NCBI RefSeq assembly: GCF_019880635.1
Contig: NZ_JAINVX010000005.1
Span: 1 to 64,000 of the forward strand
DNA from: Hanstruepera marina
Lineage (GTDB): Bacteria; Bacteroidota; Bacteroidia; Flavobacteriales; Flavobacteriaceae
Length of the DNA: 64,000 nucleotides
Direction: 5' to 3'
Positions 13,235 through 21,187 of the stretch are shown here, in pieces. Under the pieces are notes generated by a model that saw only the letters and a program-made list of their open reading frames with translations, had not been told where the DNA came from and searched no databases. The translations under genes and the position numbers were made by a program. Each line of letters begins with the position of its first letter. The stretch's first letter is position 1.

Positions 13235-13708
13235 TTATATAAACAGTAGCTGACAACCTTCTTGGTCTGCCCTGCTATAAAAATCGCCTATGGTAAGTAT
13301 GCCATCCAAATCATCTATTAAGTCTTCACGATCAAGGTGGAACATATCCACGGCTAACTTACAGGCCCAAAGTTTACAACCAGAGTCTGATAGGATTTCC
13401 AAGAACTCATCAACAGGAGGCATATCCAATTTATCCATTTCTTTTTTCATCATTTTTGTCGCCAAGGCCTCCATTCCTGGTAAACCACCAATCATGGTTG
13501 GGATATGCATTCCCGGATTACCAACTGTGGCTACTTTTAGGTGTTCAAGTTTTTTCTTTTGAATGGCTTCTAGTCCAAAAAACGTAAAGAATATTTCAGA
13601 TTCTATACCTTCCATTCTAGCTCCATTAGCCATTACAAAGGCAGCATACGCATTTTCTATTGTTGCTTTTGATAGTATAAAAAGCATCTTCTTAACTTTT
13701 GTGCTCAT
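13235..13708 (-). CDS. DsrE/DsrF/DrsH-like family protein
   Basis: 157 residues with the alpha/beta DsrE fold pattern: strand KKMLFILSKA, then helix ENAYAAFVMANGARMEG, then strand EIFFTFFGL. Two Cys close together (SGCKLWAC, about 110-115) are candidate persulfide carriers. DsrE-like proteins relay sulfane sulfur between enzymes. It lies 12 bases downstream of the TusE/DsrC-like gene and ends the sulfur operon. The low-complexity middle (IPTMIGGLPGMEALATKMM) is typical of the DsrE2-like group. The cytoplasmic relay role is inferred from family and context. Confidence 0.85.
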   Translation of the reverse strand: MSTKVKKMLFILSKATIENAYAAFVMANGARMEGIESEIFFTFFGLEAIQKKKLEHLKVATVGNPGMHIPTMIGGLPGMEALATKMMKKEMDKLDMPPVDEFLEILSDSGCKLWACKLAVDMFHLDREDLIDDLDGILTIGDFYSRADQEGCQLLFI

Positions 13709-13720
13709 AGTTTCTACGTT

Positions 13721-14029
13721 TTAAATACAACTTTTAGGTTTTGGAATTCCAGCAATTAACGTTGCTTTTTTTAATGGTCCAGCTGGGAATAGCGCATAGA
13801 ACTCTTTAATGTTGATGACACCACTTTTTTTGATTCCTCTAATAGACAAAGGTTCTTCATTTTTGTATTTATCGTGTATATAGTCTATTACTTCCCAATG
13901 CTTGTCAGTCATTTCTATTTCTTGTTCTTTGGCCAGTTCATTTCCAATGTCTTTGTTCCATTGTGAGAAATCGGTTAAATAGCCTTCGTCGTTTACATCA
14001 ATTTCTGTATTTGCTATAAATTTTTTCAT
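13721..14029 (-). CDS. TusE/DsrC-family sulfur-relay protein
   Basis: 102 residues matching the DsrC/TusE fold: IDVNDEGYL start, HWEVIDYIHDKY helix, and a mobile C-terminal arm ending PKPKSCI with the penultimate Cys that carries persulfide. The second Cys ten residues earlier, needed for dissimilatory-reductase DsrC function, is absent (that position is a small or hydrophobic residue), so it is TusE-like or RspA-like. It sits between an SQR-like flavoprotein and a DsrE-like protein, with 16 and 12 base gaps, which points to sulfide or sulfane-sulfur oxidation rather than only tRNA thiolation. Confidence 0.87.
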   Translation of the reverse strand: MKKFIANTEIDVNDEGYLTDFSQWNKDIGNELAKEQEIEMTDKHWEVIDYIHDKYKNEEPLSIRGIKKSGVINIKEFYALFPAGPLKKATLIAGIPKPKSCI

Positions 14030-14045
14030 GATCTTTAGTATTTAA

Positions 14046-15290
14046 TTATGTTGTTTTTTCAAATTCTTTTCCTTTTTCTGACATGGTAGCTGATACAAAA
14101 GGAATATGAATACCTTTAATGAGCATATTCCAATAAATCCATCTAAATGCCATTTTACCCATATGATTTGTTCTGCTTTCTTTTAATAGTTTTAATGGAC
14201 CAACTCCTGGAAATGGGAATGTGCCTTCAACAGGCTCGTGGGTATAGTTAAAATCAATCAAAAGCGCCTTTCCGTTTCCTGTTTCAATAAAGCAATTGGC
14301 GTGTCCGTCAAACTCTTCTTTTAAAGGTTCTCCTTCAATAAATCTCAATATGTTTTCGGTTAAAATTTCGGCTTCAAAATGGGCTACAGAACCAGCTTTA
14401 GAAGCTGGTAAATTTGTAGCATCACCTATGGCAAATATATTTTCGTAGTCTTTAGTTTGAAGGGTAGCTTTATGAGTAGGAACAAAATTTAAATCGTCTC
14501 CCATTCCAGAACGCTCAATTAATGCGTCTCCCATATTTGTAGGCACAGTAACTAATAGGTCATATTCAACTTCAGTATCTGCATAGTCTATTATTTTGTT
14601 GTTTTCATAATCAACACGCTCAATATTAAAGTCAGTAACTTCTTTAATGTTCTTTTCTTCCAATAAATAATGAAGCGCTTCGGTAGCTTTAGGTTTGGTA
14701 AATGCGCCACCCAATGGTGTTACATACGTAATATCTACCTTATCTCGCATACCTTTGTTTTTAAAGTAAGAGTCTGCCAAAAAAGCAAATTCCAAAGGAG
14801 CAACGGGACATTTAATGGGCATTTCGGTAATGTGAACGACTAATTTTCCGCCTTTCCAGTCTCTTAATTTATTTCGTAGTGCTTTAGCACCTTCATAGGT
14901 ATAGAAATCGAATACACTTTTATGCCATTCAGGGCCATTCATACCTTCAATTTCGTCTGGAGCTATTTTAGTACCCGTAGCGATAATTAGGATGTCATAA
15001 TTTAAAGTTGTTCCGCTTTCTAGTTTAACCTGATTATTTTCTGGAACGATTAATTCAATCTTTTCCTGAATATAATTAACGTGTTTAGGGATAAATTTTT
15101 TGCCCTTTTTTTTAACTTGTTTTGTAGTATATATATCAAAAGGCAAGAACAAAAAACCAGGTTGATAATAATGGGTTTTGTATTGATCTATTACAGTAAT
15201 TTTCCAATCCTTTTTTGGGAGTTTTGAAACCAAATGATTAGACATCATAGTTCCTGAAGTACCAGCTCCCAGAATAACTAAATTTTTCAT
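14046..15290 (-). CDS. Sulfide:quinone reductase-like FAD oxidoreductase
   Basis: 414 residues. N-terminal FAD-binding GAGTSG (8-13), ATG motif IIATGTK (about 103-109), and a C-terminal FAD motif IFAIGDATN (about 285-293). One redox Cys is clear in PIKCPVAPLE (about 159), typical of SQR-like proteins. A second Cys in ANCFIETG (about 333) may be the partner. The C-terminal region (about 370-405) is amphipathic, as in membrane-surface SQRs. It is probably attached to the inner membrane, passing electrons from sulfide to menaquinone. First gene of an operon with TusE/DsrC-like and DsrE-like genes. An inverted repeat at 15338-15353 lies 48 bases upstream. Confidence 0.85.
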   Translation of the reverse strand: MKNLVILGAGTSGTMMSNHLVSKLPKKDWKITVIDQYKTHYYQPGFLFLPFDIYTTKQVKKKGKKFIPKHVNYIQEKIELIVPENNQVKLESGTTLNYDILIIATGTKIAPDEIEGMNGPEWHKSVFDFYTYEGAKALRNKLRDWKGGKLVVHITEMPIKCPVAPLEFAFLADSYFKNKGMRDKVDITYVTPLGGAFTKPKATEALHYLLEEKNIKEVTDFNIERVDYENNKIIDYADTEVEYDLLVTVPTNMGDALIERSGMGDDLNFVPTHKATLQTKDYENIFAIGDATNLPASKAGSVAHFEAEILTENILRFIEGEPLKEEFDGHANCFIETGNGKALLIDFNYTHEPVEGTFPFPGVGPLKLLKESRTNHMGKMAFRWIYWNMLIKGIHIPFVSATMSEKGKEFEKTT

Positions 15291-15337
15291 AATCTTACGT
15301 TTATACAGTAAAATTACGACCCAAAAAGTTTTTAAAA

Positions 15338-15353
15338 CATGATTTTAGTCATG
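15338..15353 (-). promoter_or_regulatory. Inverted repeat CATGA-N6-TCATG upstream of the sulfur operon
   Basis: Two 5-base arms with a 6-base spacer, containing TGA-N6-TCA, the spacing seen in Crp/Fnr-type operators. It lies in the leader region of the SQR-like gene. It is a candidate activator site only; the cognate regulator is not in the window. Confidence 0.35.
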
Positions 15354-15390
15354 CTAAAATGTAATCAATAATTCTGATGAGAAGTTATAA

Positions 15391-15567
15391 CTAGGCTACC
15401 TTTTTAAGTAAATCAAAACAAGGGCATTTACCGCAACGCTTGTTCTCGCCTTTTTTATATTTTTTGCAACACTTACTTTTTACCTTATCAGCATTAATAA
15501 CACCTGCCTTATGTAAGGTTTTTAAAGCCTTTTTATGTTGCTTTTTTTCTTTTTTCTTCTTGCCCAA
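15391..15567 (-). CDS. Small Lys/Cys-rich protein with TTG start
   Basis: 58 residues, beginning MGKKKKEKKQHKK and ending CFDLLKKVA. TTG at 15567 is the only usable start, because an in-frame TAG lies two codons before it and no ATG follows near the N-terminus. The N-terminal half is strongly basic. The C-terminal half has five Cys in a CC...C..C.C pattern (KCCKKYK, RCGKCPC), suggesting metal binding or nucleic-acid contact. I do not recognise a named family. It lies between ferritin and the sulfur operon, all on the minus strand. Confidence 0.6.
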   Translation of the reverse strand: MGKKKKEKKQHKKALKTLHKAGVINADKVKSKCCKKYKKGENKRCGKCPCFDLLKKVA

Positions 15568-15640
15568 TGTATGCTAACTTGTAGAATGTGAGGCAAAAAT
15601 AATTATTTTTATTAATTCTAAATAAACTTAATTGTTAAAA

Positions 15641-16159
15641 TTATTCAGGGCTTTCAGAAGCCGCTGTGCTGACAGTCATTTGCTGAATGTCTCTATCGAA
15701 TAAATACAAACCACCTTTATCGTTTCCTATCATATTTATTTTATCAAGAATGGTGCGAGCCATAGCTTCTTCCTCAATTTGTTCAGCAACATACCATTGT
15801 AAGAAGTTATGCGTAGAATAGTCTTTTTCCTGTAAAGCGATATGAACCAATTCATTAATACTTTCTGATACAAACACTTCATGTTCAAATAATTTTTCAA
15901 ACATTTCCTTGAATGATTTAAAGGTCACATTAGGTGCTTTTAATGCTGAAATATGAGCATGTCCACCACGCTCGTTTACATATCTAACTAGTTTAAGCAT
16001 ATGCGCACGCTCTTCATCAGATTGTGAATACATAAAACCGGCTACACCTTCAAGCCCTTTTACTTCAGCCCAACAAGCCATTGCTAAATAGATTTGAGAG
16101 GATTCAGCTTCAACTCTAATTTGATCATTTAACGCCTTTTCTATTTTTTTTGATAACAT
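15641..16159 (-). CDS. ftnA: Non-heme ferritin
   Basis: 172 residues, four-helix bundle. Ferroxidase-site residues are visible: RVEAESSQIYLAMACW (Glu near 17, Tyr near 24), DEERAHMLK (EE..H near 49-53) and QIEEEAMA (about 130). It stores iron as ferrihydrite in a 24-mer in the cytoplasm. The C-terminal tail (STAASESPE) extends slightly past the usual end. Monocistronic in appearance. Confidence 0.93.
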   Translation of the reverse strand: MLSKKIEKALNDQIRVEAESSQIYLAMACWAEVKGLEGVAGFMYSQSDEERAHMLKLVRYVNERGGHAHISALKAPNVTFKSFKEMFEKLFEHEVFVSESINELVHIALQEKDYSTHNFLQWYVAEQIEEEAMARTILDKINMIGNDKGGLYLFDRDIQQMTVSTAASESPE

Positions 16160-16222
16160 AGTGTCTTTGATTTTACGTAAAGTTAATCAATTAAGCTATT
16201 AGAATAAATTTAAATTAGTCTG

Positions 16223-18349
16223 TTATTTGTGCAGCTTTAACTGAATACGCTTACGCGGAATATCAACCTCTAAAACTTTTACAATGACCTGCTCATGCAA
16301 ACTAATATGGGCACTAACATCACTTACAAAACCATCGGATAAGTTTGAAATATGAATTAAGCCACTTTCTTTAATGCCAATATCAACAAAAGCTCCAAAA
16401 TTGGTTACATTATTGACAATCCCAGGAAGTAATTGACCTTCTTGCACATCGTTGATGGATTTTATATTTTGATTAAAGGTAAACACTTTGGCTTGTTCTC
16501 TGATATCTAATCCTGGTTTTTCAAGTTCTTTTATGATGTCTTTAAGTGTTGGCAAACCAACTGCATTTGTACAATACGGTTTTAAATCAATACCCTTCAA
16601 AACGGTAGAATTTCCTATAAGTTCCGAAACACGTTTTCCTTCATTTTTTGCAATAGCTTTTACAATACTATAGCTTTCAGGATGCACAGCAGAATCATCT
16701 AACGGGTTTTCAGCCTCTTTAATTCTCAAGAATGCGGATCCTTGCTCAAAAGCTTTGTCACCTAAACGTGGCACTTTTTTTAAATCGTTTCTTGAAGAAA
16801 ATGCACCATGTTCATCGCGATAATTCACAATGTTTTCGGCTAATTTAAGGCCAATTCCAGAAACATAACTCAACAAACTTTTACTGGCTGTATTTAGATT
16901 AACACCAACAGCATTCACACAACTTTCTACAACCGTATCCAATTCGGTTTTTAGCTTGGTTTGATCTACATCATGCTGATACTGCCCAACACCAATGGAT
17001 TTTGCATCAATTTTCACCAACTCTGCCAACGGATCTTGCAATCGACGACCAATCGACACAGCACCTCTTACCGTAACGTCATAATTAGGAAATTCTTCTC
17101 TAGCAATTTTTGAAGCCGAATAAATACTGGCTCCTGCTTCACTTACCACAAATACTTGAATATCATTTTTAAAACGAATACGTCTAATCAGCGATTCTGT
17201 TTCACGCGAAGCGGTTCCGTTTCCAATAGCAATAGCTTCAATTTTATAAGCTTCAGCAAGTGTACTTATTTTTTTTATTGCGCCTGCGCTATCGTTTTTA
17301 GGCGCATGCGGATAAATGGTTTCATTGTGTTTAAGTTGCCCTTGCGCATCTAAACACACCACTTTACAACCGGTTCTAAAACCAGGATCTATAGCTAAAA
17401 TACGCTTTTCTCCTAATGGCGAACCCAACAACAATTGTTTTAGGTTTTTGGCAAAAACCGTTATTGCAGCTTCATCGGCTTTTGCTTTAGCATTTTGTAA
17501 TGCTTCATTACTTAATGAAGGCAACAATAAGCGTTTGTACGCATCTTTTATAGCCATCTCAATTTGGCCGGAACACGCATTGTCAGATTTGATAATCCGT
17601 TGCGCTATTTTATCTAAAGCACGTTCATCATCAATTTCAATTTTTACACGAATAAACCCTTCGTTTTCGGCACGTAAAATAGCTAACAAACGATGTGAAG
17701 GAATACGACTCAAAGACTCGCTCCAATCAAAATAATCACGAAATTTTTGAGCGTCTTCTTCAGTGGCTTTCTTTTTAGCAACTTTAGTCGTAATGGTTGC
17801 AAAACGTCCTAATTGATAGCGTAGATTATTACGAACATCGCTACGTTCATTAATCCATTCGGCAATAATATGTCGTGCACCTTCAAGCGCATCTTCAACC
17901 GAATTTACAGCACCTTTTACGTATTTAAAAGCGATACTTTCAATATCATGGACATTTTGACTCATGATGATTTTAGCTAATGGTTCTAATCCGTTGGATT
18001 TGGCAGTATCTGCTTTGGTTTTTCGGCTTTTTTTATACGGTAAGTAAATATCCTCAAGCGTTGTGATATCTTGAGCATCTTTTACTTTTTGTTCTAATTC
18101 TGGAGTTAAAACACCTTGTTCTTCAAGGGCTTTTAAAATAGCTACTTTGCGTTTTTCCAAAGCTTCAAAGAGTTCTTTATATTTTACGATATCTCCAATT
18201 TGAACTTCATCTAAATTTCCGGTGGCTTCCTTTCTATACCGTGCTATAAAAGGAATGGTACAGGATTCATTAAGTAAGGCAACTGTATTTTTTACCGAGA
18301 TGTCATTTAAATTGCTTTTAGAAACGATATAATGTATTATACTTGACAT
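16223..18349 (-). CDS. tex: Tex-family RNA-binding transcription accessory protein
   Basis: 708 residues from ATG 18349. An ATG at 18373 would add MHKKQFEN but lies directly on the T-run of the upstream terminator, so the later start is preferred. Order: N-terminal HTH/helical region (FIARYRKEATGNLDE), a YqgF-like RNase H fold (RILAIDPGFRTGCK, near 320), helix-hairpin-helix motifs (LLSYVSGIGLKLAENIV, near 490) and a C-terminal S1 domain (FGAFVDIGIKESGLIHIS, near 655). It binds nucleic acid and associates with transcription. Length matches the family. Confidence 0.93.
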   Translation of the reverse strand: MSSIIHYIVSKSNLNDISVKNTVALLNESCTIPFIARYRKEATGNLDEVQIGDIVKYKELFEALEKRKVAILKALEEQGVLTPELEQKVKDAQDITTLEDIYLPYKKSRKTKADTAKSNGLEPLAKIIMSQNVHDIESIAFKYVKGAVNSVEDALEGARHIIAEWINERSDVRNNLRYQLGRFATITTKVAKKKATEEDAQKFRDYFDWSESLSRIPSHRLLAILRAENEGFIRVKIEIDDERALDKIAQRIIKSDNACSGQIEMAIKDAYKRLLLPSLSNEALQNAKAKADEAAITVFAKNLKQLLLGSPLGEKRILAIDPGFRTGCKVVCLDAQGQLKHNETIYPHAPKNDSAGAIKKISTLAEAYKIEAIAIGNGTASRETESLIRRIRFKNDIQVFVVSEAGASIYSASKIAREEFPNYDVTVRGAVSIGRRLQDPLAELVKIDAKSIGVGQYQHDVDQTKLKTELDTVVESCVNAVGVNLNTASKSLLSYVSGIGLKLAENIVNYRDEHGAFSSRNDLKKVPRLGDKAFEQGSAFLRIKEAENPLDDSAVHPESYSIVKAIAKNEGKRVSELIGNSTVLKGIDLKPYCTNAVGLPTLKDIIKELEKPGLDIREQAKVFTFNQNIKSINDVQEGQLLPGIVNNVTNFGAFVDIGIKESGLIHISNLSDGFVSDVSAHISLHEQVIVKVLEVDIPRKRIQLKLHK

Positions 18350-18373
18350 ATTTTCAAATTGTTTTTTGTGCAT

Positions 18374-18407
18374 AAAAAAAGCGTTGACAAGATTAACATG
18401 TCAACGC
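18374..18407 (-). terminator. Terminator of the OmpA-like gene
   Basis: On the minus strand GCGTTGACA pairs with TGTCAACGC (18381-18389 and 18399-18407), followed by seven T that run into the first possible ATG of tex. Confidence 0.9.
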
Positions 18408-18432
18408 CAATAAAAAAAATATTTTTGAGTTT

Positions 18433-19137
18433 TTAATTGCCAGCTTGTTGTTTGGCATTTTCAACCATTTCGTCACTTGGCAAGATAGCCACGTTAACAC
18501 GTCTGTTTTTAGCACGTCCAGCAGCAGTGGAGTTGTCATGCATAGGTTGTGTTTCTCCAAACCAATTGGTATTTAAACGTCCTTGGCTAATACCATTACC
18601 AGAAAGATAATCAGTTACTGCATAAGCTCTGTTTTTAGACAGGGTCATATTATAATCTTCGGCACCAACAGAATCCGTGTGGCCTACTACGAGTATATTG
18701 GTGTCTGGATATTCCTTGAAAACCCCAATAAGCTTATTAAGTGTTTCTTGAGAAGCACTGTTAATATTGTACTTATCAGTGGCAAAATAAACACCGCTGT
18801 TCTCATCAAAGGTAACCACTATGGCATCATCAACACGTTCTACTTGTGCTCCAGGAATTTCTTCCTCAATTCTTTGGGCTTGTTTATCCATTTGGTTTCC
18901 AATAATAACACCAGCAGCACCTCCAACAACACCGCCAATTACCGCGCCCAATTCACCATTGCCACCTTTTCCAACATTGTTGCCAATAATGGCTCCTAAT
19001 ACGGCACCTCCTGTGGCACCAATTACTGCACCTTTTTGTTTGTTATTTGCATTTTGAACAGATTTGCAGTTGGTTAAACTCATGACAAGAATTCCAGTTA
19101 TTGCAAAAAGTTTAAAGTTTTTTATGGTTGTTTTCAT
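18433..19137 (-). CDS. OmpA-family lipoprotein with glycine-zipper region
   Basis: 234 residues. A lipoprotein signal ends MSLTNC (Cys about 24). Residues about 36-85 form a Gly-rich zipper (GAVIGATGGAVLGAIIG, VIGGVVGGAAGVIIG) that can insert in or span membrane. Residues about 110-222 are an OmpA C-terminal domain with the peptidoglycan-binding NKAR-type motif (VVGHTDSVGAEDYN, LSKNRAYAV, GRAKNRRV). It anchors the outer membrane to peptidoglycan. Six bases downstream of the lipocalin-like gene, so co-transcribed with it; a strong terminator follows. Confidence 0.92.
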   Translation of the reverse strand: MKTTIKNFKLFAITGILVMSLTNCKSVQNANNKQKGAVIGATGGAVLGAIIGNNVGKGGNGELGAVIGGVVGGAAGVIIGNQMDKQAQRIEEEIPGAQVERVDDAIVVTFDENSGVYFATDKYNINSASQETLNKLIGVFKEYPDTNILVVGHTDSVGAEDYNMTLSKNRAYAVTDYLSGNGISQGRLNTNWFGETQPMHDNSTAAGRAKNRRVNVAILPSDEMVENAKQQAGN

Positions 19138-19143
19138 GATTTT

Positions 19144-19614
19144 TTAAAGTTTTGTAAAGTTCATTGTAATAGTAAAAGGCTTGTTGTCTACTGTGACTGT
19201 TTGTTGCCATTGCATGGATGTGTCAGAAATAGCAGATAACCTTAATCTAAAACCTTGGTTGGTTTCAGACTTCCCTTTTTCGTTTGTAGGCTTTAATAAA
19301 AAGTCGTATAGGCCTGTTTGCTCGTCAATTTCTTGAATGGTAAATATGAAATAACGATCGCCCATTTGGCATGAGGAGTCTTTAATGTTGTAGCTTCCAG
19401 TGTTGTTGTTTGGAATAAAATTCCAAGTACTATACTCAAAACATGTTTTGGACACATCGTTAAGCAAGGTTACATTATAAGTACCTGCTTCACTGTAATT
19501 AATGGAGTTTAAAACCCATTCTCCTTTTATGACTTTTTTGGAATCTCGAACTGTTTTTGAAGAACCACACGATAAAAACGTTATGGCTATCAATAGTACT
19601 AGTAGTTGCTTCAT
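19144..19614 (-). CDS. Lipocalin-like lipoprotein
   Basis: 156 residues with a lipoprotein signal (MKQLLVLLIAITFLSCGSS, Cys 16). The start of the mature part, KGEWVLNSINY, and the barrel-like alternation of strands (TWNFIPNNNTGSYNI, GFRLRLSAISDTSMQWQQTV) fit the Bacteroidota lipocalin-like/DUF5004-type family. Probably outer membrane, ligand unknown. It forms an operon with the OmpA-like gene 6 bases downstream. Confidence 0.8.
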   Translation of the reverse strand: MKQLLVLLIAITFLSCGSSKTVRDSKKVIKGEWVLNSINYSEAGTYNVTLLNDVSKTCFEYSTWNFIPNNNTGSYNIKDSSCQMGDRYFIFTIQEIDEQTGLYDFLLKPTNEKGKSETNQGFRLRLSAISDTSMQWQQTVTVDNKPFTITMNFTKL

Positions 19615-19744
19615 AGTTTTATAATTAGTTATAAGAAAATGCTTCTTTACTTTATTTACGATTATAAACTAGAGACAGATGTTAAAGAAATACTATAATT
19701 TTTTAACACGTAAAATATTATAGGTTTAATTACCGGAAAGTATT

Positions 19745-21184
19745 TTAGTTTAAATTAAAACTATACAATCTATAAAACCCAGCTGTTTTATTGTATGAAC
19801 CCCAAATATACTGGTCTTTGAATTTAAAAACAGTTTGATGTTTTAAATACTTGAGTTTATTATTGATAATGAAATGATTTATTTTATCGAATCCGTTTAA
19901 TAGAATATCTCCAGATACATGGTTGAAATTTTCATCAAACAAACAATTGATTCTAGTAGATTGTGTTTGTGAGTACGAATAAAAAGCCGCAAAAATAGCA
20001 GCTCCGACCAAGCCACCAATTACAGCACCAACAAAAATAAACCCTCCGTCACTTTTGGGACTAACTGAACCAAGTGTTAATATAAAACTATCATTAATCT
20101 TATATGCAGAAACACCAATTAAAGAACGGGATACATTTTTTATGAATTTAGAAGTCTTTTCTGTTTCACGTAAATTATTGGGATTTCCATTTTGGATAAT
20201 AATAGGGGAGTTTTTAAATGTAATTTCTTCGTCTTTGTTTATAACAAATGTTTTTAAAAGTTCAGAACCACCATTTTTATATATGTCCAAGAATACATTG
20301 TCACTATGTGCGTAGGTATTTAGAATAAATGAATCAATAACAAAAGAATTGGAAATAGCCGAGTTACGTTCTTTAACAAAATGCGTATTTTCTATTTTTG
20401 ATAACGAGTAGGAATCATTAGTTATATCAATATCAATATTATAGGTGAATTTGTCATATAAGTTGTTGGTGATTATCAGATGATTATTTTGATAGTATGC
20501 TTTTGTAATAGATGAAGCAACTTCCAAAGAAGTTGGTACACCAGATTGTACGTACATGAATTCATTATTCGATACATTGTTATTGTACAGAAGCGTGCTT
20601 AAATCGTATTCTAATCCATTATCATTTACAAAGATTTCATTAGACAGATCGAAACGGCTAGTCTTTACACTACCATCCATTTTGAAAGTATATAATTTTA
20701 GAACAGAAGAAAGGTGTTCTAAAGTTAAGAGGTACAATGTATTTTGATGATTGACATATTTAATAAACTTCTCTCCTTTAATCTCAAGGCCTAGGTCTTC
20801 AGTTATTTGATACTCCCCAGTTTTAAAGTTCAATGAAACAACACTAAATTGAGATTCCGAGTTATTGGAAAAAAATATCTGATAGTTCATACCATGATAG
20901 GCGTTTCCTATTACAACATCCGATTTAGAAGGTAGCTTATCAATGGAGATATGATTTACAAGTTCTTGCTTATCGTTGTATAAATATGCTTCAAGCCCTT
21001 TTTTTGTTTTAAAGAAAAGAGCAAGATTGTTTTCTTCTTCATTAACAATTGGAATGACTTCTTTTATTTTTTCTTCAGGGAAATCTGATTTAGCGTCAAC
21101 TATAATCCAATTCTGTTGAGCAACACATATATTTAACACCAAGAATATGAAGCTAAAAACAACAAGCTTTTTTCTCATAAACAC
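19745..21184 (-). CDS. Exported protein of unknown function
   Basis: 479 residues; start at MFMRKK or at the second Met (21178). Signal peptide ends ICVAQ. Most of the protein (about 30-360) alternates short beta strands (DKLPSKSDVVIGN, FKTGEYQITEDL), suggesting a beta-propeller-like exported protein. Residues about 380-400 are a Gly/Ala-rich hydrophobic helix (GAVIGGLVGAAIFAAF), probably a membrane anchor. I do not recognise the family. It starts 3 bases after the metG stop and may share its transcript. Confidence 0.7.
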   Translation of the reverse strand: MFMRKKLVVFSFIFLVLNICVAQQNWIIVDAKSDFPEEKIKEVIPIVNEEENNLALFFKTKKGLEAYLYNDKQELVNHISIDKLPSKSDVVIGNAYHGMNYQIFFSNNSESQFSVVSLNFKTGEYQITEDLGLEIKGEKFIKYVNHQNTLYLLTLEHLSSVLKLYTFKMDGSVKTSRFDLSNEIFVNDNGLEYDLSTLLYNNNVSNNEFMYVQSGVPTSLEVASSITKAYYQNNHLIITNNLYDKFTYNIDIDITNDSYSLSKIENTHFVKERNSAISNSFVIDSFILNTYAHSDNVFLDIYKNGGSELLKTFVINKDEEITFKNSPIIIQNGNPNNLRETEKTSKFIKNVSRSLIGVSAYKINDSFILTLGSVSPKSDGGFIFVGAVIGGLVGAAIFAAFYSYSQTQSTRINCLFDENFNHVSGDILLNGFDKINHFIINNKLKYLKHQTVFKFKDQYIWGSYNKTAGFYRLYSFNLN

Positions 21185-21187
21185 TGT

